DNA from: Cellvibrio sp.
Lineage (GTDB): Bacteria; Pseudomonadota; Gammaproteobacteria; Pseudomonadales; Cellvibrionaceae
Direction: 5' to 3'
DNA: 8,774 nt
Assembly: GCA_021323495.1 (NCBI GenBank)
Contig: JAJQJO010000144.1
Location: forward strand, 1-8,774
Both the position numbers and the translations under genes were made by a program. Shown here one piece after another: positions 1 to 5,343 of the stretch (the first letter of the stretch is position 1; every line of letters starts with the position of its first letter). A model generated the notes under the pieces. That model did not search any database, was not told where the DNA came from, and worked only from the letters and a program-made list of their open reading frames with translations.

Positions 1-493
1 ATAATATTTCTACCGGGGTGAACGATTCACCATAGAGCATCCGCGCCATTTTAATGATTGCAGTGAGCCAGGCATCGCGTGCACAGGGATGAATGAGTGC
101 CGGGTCTTCAGCTGTATCAAATTTAAAATAATAAATATTTTCGGAGCGATAGAATTGGGTAACCAGTGCGTTATTTACCAATCTGCTGTAGCGCTGTAAG
201 CGATAAAAACCCTCCTTCAATGAGCTGCTCGCCAACCATGCGAAACCCAGTGCATTAAAACTGGTAGCGCTCCACTCCTTGCCCACGCGAAAGCCCAGGG
301 CGTTGTCGCCGATGGCGGTTTGCGCTGCACCCCAGAGTTTATACATCGCGGCAACTGGATAGCGTGCATTGTTATCGCCGAGTAGCGCGGGGTTAAGTCC
401 GACTTTTCCGAAGATAGCCGCTGCATCTACTTGTTCCTGCTGCAATAATTTCCAGATCAACAATGCCCAACTGGTTAATGTTTTTGAGCTCAT
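1..493 (-). CDS. AraC-family transcriptional regulator with Arabinose_bd-type N-terminal domain (partial, 3' end outside window)
   Basis: The 164 visible codons encode the N-terminal ligand-sensing domain of an OruR-like AraC regulator. The family-typical run is seen: GLNPALLGD (residues 32-40), ARYPVAAMYKLW (43-54), IGDNALGFRVG (61-71), ATSFNALGFAWLASSSL (76-92) and RLQRYSRLVNNAL (98-110). By family knowledge, a two-HTH AraC DNA-binding domain should follow, beyond position 1. ATG 493 is chosen because AGGA at 501-504 lies 7 nt upstream. An in-frame ATG at 511 would place that RBS inside the gene. The gene is divergent from the LpxC homologue at 715 and probably controls it, which is inference from layout. 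The effector is unknown. Domain identity is confident, target less so. Confidence 0.9.
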   Translation of the reverse strand, partial: MSSKTLTSWALLIWKLLQQEQVDAAAIFGKVGLNPALLGDNNARYPVAAMYKLWGAAQTAIGDNALGFRVGKEWSATSFNALGFAWLASSSLKEGFYRLQRYSRLVNNALVTQFYRSENIYYFKFDTAEDPALIHPCARDAWLTAIIKMARMLYGESFTPVEIL

Positions 494-521
494 AGCGAAA
501 TCCTGTTGCATATTTTTTTGT

Positions 522-527
522 ATTATA
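522..527 (-). promoter_or_regulatory. Putative -10 box of the AraC-family gene
   Basis: Read on the minus strand this is a perfect TATAAT. It would start transcription near 515 and give a leader of about 20 nt ending in the AGGA ribosome site before ATG 493. No good -35 box is seen at 16-18 bp, so an activator or autoregulation may be involved. The surrounding stretch (511-555) is very AT-rich. Confidence 0.45.
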
Positions 528-554
528 TGAATTTTTTTATTGCATGAATTTTTT
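527..554 (+). repeat. Short AT-rich direct repeat ATGAATTTTTT
   Basis: ATGAATTTTTT occurs at 527-537 and again at 544-554, 17 bp apart start to start, in the AT-rich part of the divergent intergenic region. It may be an A-tract bend or a protein site. It may also be chance in T-rich sequence. Confidence 0.3.
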
Positions 555-576
555 CGTCATCTGGCGCCGTTAATAG

Positions 577-597
577 GCTTGTCTGCACAGGACAAGC
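577..597. promoter_or_regulatory. Palindromic operator candidate GCTTGTC-N7-GACAAGC
   Basis: This is a perfect 7-bp inverted repeat with a 7-bp spacer (arms 577-583 and 591-597) in the region between the divergent AraC-type regulator and the LpxC homologue. The right arm is part of the first AGGACAA repeat. It could be a dimer-binding operator for the adjacent regulator. The role is inferred from position and symmetry only. Confidence 0.4.
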
Positions 598-711
598 GAT
601 AGGCGCAAAAGGACAAATCCATTACTACGGCTAGTCGGCGAAGGACAAATTTTTTCGCTCCCGTAAACCTACTCTGGATTGGTGGAACAACTTACACCCA
701 CCAGAGGACAA
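589..711 (+). repeat. AGGACAA direct repeats upstream of the lpxC-like gene (candidate AraC-family operator)
   Basis: AGGACAA occurs at 589-595, 610-616, 642-648 and 705-711. Start-to-start spacings are 21, 32 and 63 bp, close to 2, 3 and 6 helical turns. The second and third copies share the longer AAGGACAAAT (609-618 and 641-650). AraC-family proteins commonly bind two direct half-sites about 21 bp apart, which fits the first pair. The fourth copy overlaps the lpxC-like ribosome site and may be coincidental. Another GGACAA lies at 1687-1692, so the core is not confined to this region. Confidence 0.45.
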
Positions 712-714
712 GTC

Positions 715-1659
715 ATGAGTGCCAACCAATCCTGTTATATGCAGCATACCCTGGCTAGACCATTCAGTTGTTTGGGAATGGGCTTGCACAGCGGTTATGT
801 AACAACAATGATTGTTACACCGGCCGCACCTGACACTGGTTATACCTTTATTCGCCGTGATGCCGATGCCCGCCACAATATGATCAAAGCGCATTGGCAC
901 AATGTGTACGATGCAAAGCTGGGCACCAACTTGCGCAACGGAAAAGGGATAAAGGTGCTCTCGGTCGAACATTTACTCGCAGCACTTTCAGCCCATGGCA
1001 TCGATAACGCGCGCATCCTGATTGATGGCCCGGAAGTGCCCGCGATGGATGGCAGTGCCCGACCCTTTTCCGATTTAATCCTCAGTGTAGGCAAGGAACA
1101 ACAGAATGCGTTGCGCAAAGTGATGTTGGTTAAACGCACCGTCCAATCCTGTGAGGGCGACCGGTTCCTTGATGTCCAGCCTTCGCCTTTATTATGGATG
1201 GACCTCGAGACCACGGTGCCGCATCCTGCGCTTGGCAGTAAACGGATTTCAACGGCGGTAACCGAATTTTCGTTTATGCAGCAATTGAGTGGAGCGCGCA
1301 ATATGGTCAGCCAGGAGCATATGGAGGCCTATCGCGAGCTGGGCTATTTCCAGGGCGCCAACCATAACAACCTGTTAGTTTACCAGCGCGATGAAATACT
1401 CAACCGGGGTAAACAACGCTATATCGATGAAAGCGCACGGCACCGGGTAATCGATCTCCTGGGGGACCTGACACTCGCGGACGTGCCTATAGTGGGGCAC
1501 TTTATCGGCCGTGGCGCCGATCATTCGCTCCATCATTTATTGATGTTGGAGTTGATGTGCGATCCGGATAATTATCTGATTACGACGGTGAAAGATCTGG
1601 ATGAAAATTGGTTGAACCTGGCAGCAGATCGGGCGCCGAGCCGCAATACCACTTATTGA
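715..1659 (+). CDS. LpxC-like UDP-3-O-acyl-N-acetylglucosamine deacetylase homologue (divergent, probable paralogue)
   Basis: LpxC is a cytosolic zinc enzyme that removes the N-acetyl group from UDP-3-O-acyl-GlcNAc, the committed step of lipid A synthesis. This 314-aa protein is close to the usual length of about 305. Conserved parts are GMGLHSG (21-27), SVEHLLAAL (83-91, with Glu85 and zinc ligand His86), MDGSA (111-115), ARHRVIDLLGD (241-251, zinc ligands His243 and Asp247) and the catalytic-type His270 in ADHS. The stretch matching E. coli SRARTF reads SGARNM (192-197), so the active-site Thr is Asn196, and E. coli Lys239 is Arg244. The usual copy sits beside ftsZ in the division cluster. 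This one stands alone opposite an AraC-type regulator, suggesting an accessory copy. ATG 715 is chosen over TTG 679 because AGAGGA (703-708) lies 6 nt upstream. Confidence 0.88.
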   Translation: MSANQSCYMQHTLARPFSCLGMGLHSGYVTTMIVTPAAPDTGYTFIRRDADARHNMIKAHWHNVYDAKLGTNLRNGKGIKVLSVEHLLAALSAHGIDNARILIDGPEVPAMDGSARPFSDLILSVGKEQQNALRKVMLVKRTVQSCEGDRFLDVQPSPLLWMDLETTVPHPALGSKRISTAVTEFSFMQQLSGARNMVSQEHMEAYRELGYFQGANHNNLLVYQRDEILNRGKQRYIDESARHRVIDLLGDLTLADVPIVGHFIGRGADHSLHHLLMLELMCDPDNYLITTVKDLDENWLNLAADRAPSRNTTY

Positions 1660-1694
1660 TGATCTATAAGATCTGCAGAAATTCACGGACAAAA

Positions 1695-1726
1695 AATTAC
1701 CAAGCCAATGCTTTGGCTTGGTAATT
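1695..1726. terminator. Long perfect hairpin after the lpxC-like gene
   Basis: A 14-bp perfect stem (1695-1708 with 1713-1726) closes a TGCT loop 35 bp after the lpxC-like stop codon. On the plus strand no T-run follows. Read on the minus strand the stem is directly followed by TTTT, and the stem itself ends in TT, giving a run of six T. Formally it is therefore a better minus-strand terminator, although no minus-strand gene points at it. It may act bidirectionally or as a 3'-end stabiliser. Confidence 0.5.
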
Positions 1727-1769
1727 GCGATTTAACCTAAGAATAAAACGCTCGTCTCATGGATCAAAT

Positions 1770-1808
1770 AGGTGCAATACCAGATTAACGCGCACCTTTT
1801 TATTTTTA
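1770..1808 (+). terminator. Possible intrinsic terminator of the lpxC-like transcript
   Basis: AGGTGC (1770-1775) can pair with GCACCT (1792-1797) across a 16-nt loop, followed at once by a T-rich run interrupted by one A (1797-1807). The T-run is good for a plus-strand terminator. The 6-bp stem with a large loop is weak, so this is a moderate call. Confidence 0.35.
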
Positions 1809-1901
1809 TTGTGCAAATCAAACAACGGGTATCGTGTCTTTTTTTAATAAAAATCCGTGTTAAATCGCACCAACAATTAACATTCGCATCATTTTTTAAC
1901 T

Positions 1902-1916
1902 TGGCACAGGTTTCGC
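1902..1916 (+). promoter_or_regulatory. Candidate sigma-54 (RpoN) -24/-12 promoter for the kinase operon
   Basis: TGGCAC, five bases, then TCGC matches the established consensus TGGCAC-N5-TTGC with one mismatch, and the invariant GG and GC are at the correct distance. Transcription would start near 1928, giving a leader of about 127 nt that begins just before the hairpins at 1935-2023. RpoN-dependent control would fit a chemosensory or surface-behaviour operon. No enhancer-binding site was identified. Confidence 0.45.
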
Positions 1917-1934
1917 TAACGTCCATTCAATCAA

Positions 1935-2023
1935 GGCGAGCGAAAGTGCATGGCTCGCCCGATACAGGCAGTGGAGATGTTCTGGGCAAAAGCGGAGCGC
2001 CCGACAGCTGCAGGGGCAGCTGT
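1935..2023 (+). other. Structured GC-rich 5' leader of the kinase operon (three hairpins)
   Basis: Three stems follow one another before the kinase start. GGCGAGC (1935-1941) pairs with GCTCGCC (1953-1959). GGGC (1984-1987) pairs with GCCC (1999-2002). ACAGCTG (2004-2010) pairs with CAGCTGT (2017-2023) around a CAGGGG loop. GGA triplets occur at 1973-1975 and 1994-1996, the second within the loop of the middle hairpin; this could suit CsrA/RsmA binding but is weak evidence. The layout does not match a riboswitch class I can recall by motif. Confidence 0.4.
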
Positions 2024-2054
2024 AAGACACGAGTTTTAATACGAGCGAATAGTC

Positions 2055-4241
2055 ATGGCGGGAAAATCTGGTCTCGATGATGGGAAAGAGTTTAATCCAG
2101 GAGCAAAACCCGGTTATAAAACAAGCTATAAAAAATACCGTGGCATTATTATTTCAGTTGCGTTGTTCCTTCTGCTCGATGCCTCGGTGTTGCTTTTCAA
2201 TTTTTATGTTTCCTTTGAAATTGCCGATGATGCGGTAGGCGTAAACCTCGCCGGTCGCCAGCGCATGCTTTCCCAACGTATGGCCAAAACGCTGCTGGTG
2301 CTGGATGCATCACGCGATGATCCACAAACTTTTAAAACTGCATTTGATGAGCTGCAACTCAGTAAAGGTTTATTTGATCAAACCCTGGCTGCGTTCATTA
2401 ACGGCGGACAAGTGCGTGGCGCAGGAAAAGAAATGGTTGCACTGGCTCCGGTCCACAATCGGTTGGGTAAAGATTCGCTGCTGCACACCCTGGAGCTCTG
2501 GCGCCCCTACAAAAATGCAATCGACCTGTTTACAACGGATGTACAGCAAAATGCAGCGACTGAAAATTCGCTCGCAGCGGCAGTCGCCATGGCGCGAATG
2601 CACAATCTGGCAATTCTTACCTCAATGAACGATTTAACGGTCAGCCTCGAACAAGTGGCAGCTTCCAAAGCGACACGCCTGCGGATTATCCAAACGGTGG
2701 GCATCAGTCTCGCGATTATTAACTTTCTGTTTATTATGTTTCACTTTTTGCGGCAATTGCGCGATAGCGACAGGGTTATCGAAAAGGCGCGGCGGGAGAC
2801 CACGGAAATATTGGAGACCGTTAATGAAGGCCTGTTTTTAATCGATAAAAACCTGATGCTGGGTGAGCAGCACTCAGCCAAACTGGTTGAAGTCCTGGGG
2901 CAGCAGGAATTTGCAGGGAAATCATTTCAATCGTTACTGGAAAATATTATCAATGCAAAAGATGCTGAAACAGCGCGCGCTTTTATTGAATTATTATTTG
3001 ATCCGAAAGTAAAAGAAAAACTGATTGGTGATTTAAATCCGCTCAGTCTGGTTGAAGTTAACATTGCGCAGAGTAACGGCGGTTTTCTCACCAAGCACCT
3101 GCAGTTCAGTTTCGCCCGTGCCTACCAAAAAAATGACGGCATGCAGGAGATTTCCCATGTGCTGGTTACCGTGTTGGATATTACCGAGCAGGTAAAACTG
3201 CAACGTGCCTTGAATGAAAGCCGTAAGCACAACGAATCGCAACTGGAAATGATCACCGGGCTTTTGCATACCCATCCAGGTTTGCTCAGGGAATTTATTG
3301 CCAATAGTTTCAACTGCTTTAACCGCGTGAATAATATTTTGCGCCAACCCGCCAAAACTGTGCAGGCGGTGCGCGAGAAAGCGACCAGCATCTTTCGTGA
3401 AGTCCATAATTTCAAAGGTGAGGCCGCCTCGCTAAAATTGGAATTTTTTGAAAATGCCGCGCACAAAATGGAAGATACCCTGGCGCTCTTGTGCGAAAAA
3501 CGAGATCTGAGTGGTAATGATTATCTTGGGTTAACTGTGCAACTCGAAAGTCTAATCACTTACACCCAACAGGTGGAGCATCTCACTGAAAAGCTTGGCC
3601 AGTTTGCCGTAGTTAGCAGCACTATCCCGCGTGGTAAAGCGATTGCCAACCATCGCAGTGATGGTTGGGATCATCTCAACGATTTTGTGCAAAACATCGC
3701 GTTGCGTAACGGCAAAATGGTCAAGCTGGTCGCCAGTGGCTTAAGTGAAATTAATCTGGATGTCGACTATCAACAAAAGCTCAAGGAAATTTGTATCCAA
3801 TTGCTGCGCAATGCGGTGGTGCACGGCATTGAAACTCCACACGATAGGGAGCTGAGCGAAAAGCCGATGGTGGGCCGGATCGATCTGCGCCTTGCCAAGG
3901 TATCTGAAACAGAGATGGAGTTGACGGTGATGGATGATGGCAAGGGTCTGGATTATACCGCTATCCGCACCCAGGCCTTGAGTTCAGGTAAATGGCCGGA
4001 AGATGAAATTGAATCCTGGACCAACAAACATTTGCTCGGTTTGATTTTCCATGAGGGTTTTAGCACTGCCGCAGAAATCAATAAAGATGCTGGTCGCGGC
4101 GTCGGTATGGAAGCAGTGATGAACCATGTATTGGCACAGCGCGGGAAAATTAGTGTGTCCAGCCGCACCGGCCGTCACTGCCGTTTTGTTATTACCCTGC
4201 CGATTGTGTATACGCTCAATCGCGAAGAAATAGCTGCTTGA
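2055..4241 (+). CDS. Membrane-bound CheA-like histidine kinase: PilJ-type sensor, PAS-like, HPt and HATPase domains
   Basis: This 728-aa inner-membrane kinase has a Lys-rich cytoplasmic start, TM1 (about 30-53), a periplasmic PilJ_N/type IV pili methyl-accepting-type domain with GRQRMLSQRM (67-76), and TM2 (about 212-232). A PAS-like region (about 250-375) ends in DITEQ. An HPt domain follows with HNFKGEAASL, where His451 is the expected phosphorylation site. The CheA-type ATPase shows an N box (QLLRNAVVHGIE, 582-593), G1 (DDGKGLD, 627-633) and G2 (GRGVGME, 680-686). There is no CheW-like P5 domain and little room for a P3 dimerisation domain, so it probably senses directly instead of docking to chemoreceptors. 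ATG 2055 has only a weak upstream GAGCGA. It forms an operon with the receiver and CheX-like genes. The ligand is unknown. Confidence 0.9.
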   Translation: MAGKSGLDDGKEFNPGAKPGYKTSYKKYRGIIISVALFLLLDASVLLFNFYVSFEIADDAVGVNLAGRQRMLSQRMAKTLLVLDASRDDPQTFKTAFDELQLSKGLFDQTLAAFINGGQVRGAGKEMVALAPVHNRLGKDSLLHTLELWRPYKNAIDLFTTDVQQNAATENSLAAAVAMARMHNLAILTSMNDLTVSLEQVAASKATRLRIIQTVGISLAIINFLFIMFHFLRQLRDSDRVIEKARRETTEILETVNEGLFLIDKNLMLGEQHSAKLVEVLGQQEFAGKSFQSLLENIINAKDAETARAFIELLFDPKVKEKLIGDLNPLSLVEVNIAQSNGGFLTKHLQFSFARAYQKNDGMQEISHVLVTVLDITEQVKLQRALNESRKHNESQLEMITGLLHTHPGLLREFIANSFNCFNRVNNILRQPAKTVQAVREKATSIFREVHNFKGEAASLKLEFFENAAHKMEDTLALLCEKRDLSGNDYLGLTVQLESLITYTQQVEHLTEKLGQFAVVSSTIPRGKAIANHRSDGWDHLNDFVQNIALRNGKMVKLVASGLSEINLDVDYQQKLKEICIQLLRNAVVHGIETPHDRELSEKPMVGRIDLRLAKVSETEMELTVMDDGKGLDYTAIRTQALSSGKWPEDEIESWTNKHLLGLIFHEGFSTAAEINKDAGRGVGMEAVMNHVLAQRGKISVSSRTGRHCRFVITLPIVYTLNREEIAA

Positions 4242-4259
4242 TTTGATAAGGAAAATTAA

Positions 4260-4622
4260 ATGCTATCACTGATGATTGTGGATGATTCAAATATCATTCG
4301 CCGCAAGATTGAACGTTGCAACGACACGGATAAATTTCGTGTTGTTGCCGCCGCTGCCAATGGTATTGATGCTATCGAATTATTTAAACAGACGCGGCCG
4401 CAAGTAGTTACCATGGATTTGACTATGCCGGAAATGGACGGTATTGCTTGCATCCAACAATTAATCGCGTTGGACGCGGGGCTGCGCATTCTCGTCATTT
4501 CTGCCCTATCGGATAAAGCTACAGGAATCGATGCACTGAAAAAAGGTGCGCGCGGCTTTTTATGCAAACCCTTTACGGATGATCAACTGCTGGAAGCGCT
4601 CACTGAGCTAACCGAAGACTAA
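4260..4622 (+). CDS. CheY-like single-domain response regulator
   Basis: The 120-aa protein is a bare receiver domain with no output domain. The acidic pair Asp8-Asp9 (VDDS), phospho-acceptor Asp53 (TMDLTMPEMDG), Ser81 and Lys103 (CKPF) are all present, with Phe100 at the aromatic switch position. It should take phosphate from the HPt His451 of the kinase 18 bp upstream and signal by protein-protein contact, as CheY does. AAGGA at 4248-4252 lies 7 nt before the ATG. The following CheX-like gene is a likely partner that removes the phosphate. The downstream target is not encoded here. Confidence 0.93.
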   Translation: MLSLMIVDDSNIIRRKIERCNDTDKFRVVAAAANGIDAIELFKQTRPQVVTMDLTMPEMDGIACIQQLIALDAGLRILVISALSDKATGIDALKKGARGFLCKPFTDDQLLEALTELTED

Positions 4623-4632
4623 GGCCTATCCA

Positions 4633-5082
4633 ATGTCACAAGAAACTTTGCAAGTGTTTATCGATGGCGTAGTGCGCTATTTTCATCATACCAACGACAA
4701 GGATGTAAAAGTCGGCACCCCCTATTTAGTCGAAAATAACAACCCGGCCGCTTATGATGTCACTGGTATTATCGGCATCTCCGGTCCCTATCGTGGCTGT
4801 GTCTATTTCACCGCACCGCGCATTTTGCTCAAGCATCTATTGCTTAGCATTGGCGAGCTTGATACCAGTAACGAGCATATTTTTGATTTGGTGGGCGAAG
4901 TTGCCAATACGATTTCAGGCAATGCGCGCAGCCGTTTTGGCCATGAGTTTATGATTTCTGTGCCGGTGATGATTGAAGGTGCGCCCAATCAAATACATTT
5001 GCCTGCACAGATGCGCTCTTATGTTATTCCCGTTTACTGGAAGGCCTACCACGCAGCGGTGGTGATTTGTCTGGAGCAATAA
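4633..5082 (+). CDS. CheX-like chemotaxis phosphatase
   Basis: This 149-aa protein belongs to the CheX/CheC/FliY phosphatase group. The signature helix is visible as DLVGEVANTISGNAR (86-99), in which Glu89 and Asn92 form the ExxN motif that hydrolyses CheY phosphate in characterised members. The GIIGISGPYRGCVYF stretch (45-59) fits the CheX fold. The start has AAGG at 4621-4624, overlapping the stop of the receiver gene, with 8 nt spacing, so translation may be coupled. It probably resets the receiver encoded just upstream. One motif is visible instead of the two usual in CheC, favouring CheX. Confidence 0.87.
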   Translation: MSQETLQVFIDGVVRYFHHTNDKDVKVGTPYLVENNNPAAYDVTGIIGISGPYRGCVYFTAPRILLKHLLLSIGELDTSNEHIFDLVGEVANTISGNARSRFGHEFMISVPVMIEGAPNQIHLPAQMRSYVIPVYWKAYHAAVVICLEQ

Positions 5083-5098
5083 TTTTCTGGATTATTGC
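5076..5098. terminator. Hairpin spanning both convergent stop codons
   Basis: GCAATAAT (5076-5083) pairs perfectly with ATTATTGC (5091-5098) around a 7-nt loop. The stem contains the stop codons of both the CheX-like gene and the convergent VF530-like gene. No T-run follows on either strand, so termination strength is uncertain. It may work as a compact bidirectional 3' end. Confidence 0.35.
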
Positions 5099-5316
5099 GT
5101 GGAAAATGGCGTACTTAAATATAATTGCTCCACTTTTTCACGCGCCCAAGGCGTTTTACGCAGAAATTTTAAACTGGATCTAACGCTGGGATCCGTCTGG
5201 AAACAACGGATGTTAATTAACTTGCCAAGTTCCTCCCAGCCGTAGTAGTCGGCAAGGCGTGTTACTATTGCTTCCAATGTCAGGCCATGTAGTGGATTAT
5301 TTTTTTGTTCGCTCAT
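5092..5316 (-). CDS. VF530-family (DUF2132) small DNA-binding protein
   Basis: This 74-aa protein matches the VF530 family closely over its whole length: NPLHGLTLE near the start, YYGWEELGKLINIRCF in the middle, then DPSVRSSLKFLRKTPWAREKVEQLYL. The family is annotated as putative DNA-binding from a Vibrio structure; its cellular role is not established. ATG 5316 is chosen over an in-frame TTG at 5331 because GGGA (5325-5328) lies upstream at usable distance and the family begins near the NPLHG motif. It starts 27 bp after the MFS transporter stop on the same strand and may be co-transcribed. Its 3' end converges on the CheX-like gene, 9 bp apart. Confidence 0.9.
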   Translation of the reverse strand: MSEQKNNPLHGLTLEAIVTRLADYYGWEELGKLINIRCFQTDPSVRSSLKFLRKTPWAREKVEQLYLSTPFSTQ

Positions 5317-5343
5317 GAGTTTATCCCGCAAATAAAGAATGCG

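Larger units (their letters stand above)
1660..2054. other. 395-bp gene-free region between the lpxC-like gene and the kinase operon
   Basis: No convincing gene is seen here. The left half (1740-1900) is AT-rich and holds two probable terminator structures. The right half becomes GC-rich and contains a sigma-54-type promoter match and three hairpins. An open frame starting at GTG 1772 runs through it but has low-complexity, non-protein-like composition and overlaps the kinase start. Confidence 0.6.

Noticed and set aside
679..714. Longer lpxC-like start at TTG 679 (12 extra residues)
   Set aside because: ATG 715 has a strong AGAGGA site at the right distance, and LpxC proteins begin near this point.
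631..1301. Minus-strand open frames opposite the lpxC-like gene (631-972, 840-1301)
   Set aside because: They are the antisense of a well-supported coding region, and their proteins show no family features.
1928..2054. Known riboswitch (c-di-GMP, cobalamin, TPP) in the kinase leader
   Set aside because: None of the conserved core motifs I know for these classes is present; only generic hairpins are seen.
1772..2080. 102-codon plus-strand open frame in the gap before the kinase
   Set aside because: GTG start, composition that follows local base content instead of protein-like patterns, no ribosome site, and overlap with the kinase start, promoter match and hairpins.
2055..2760. Kinase N-terminus as a chemoreceptor (MCP) gene
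   Set aside because: The PilJ-type domain is followed by PAS, HPt and ATPase parts, with no methyl-accepting signalling hairpin.
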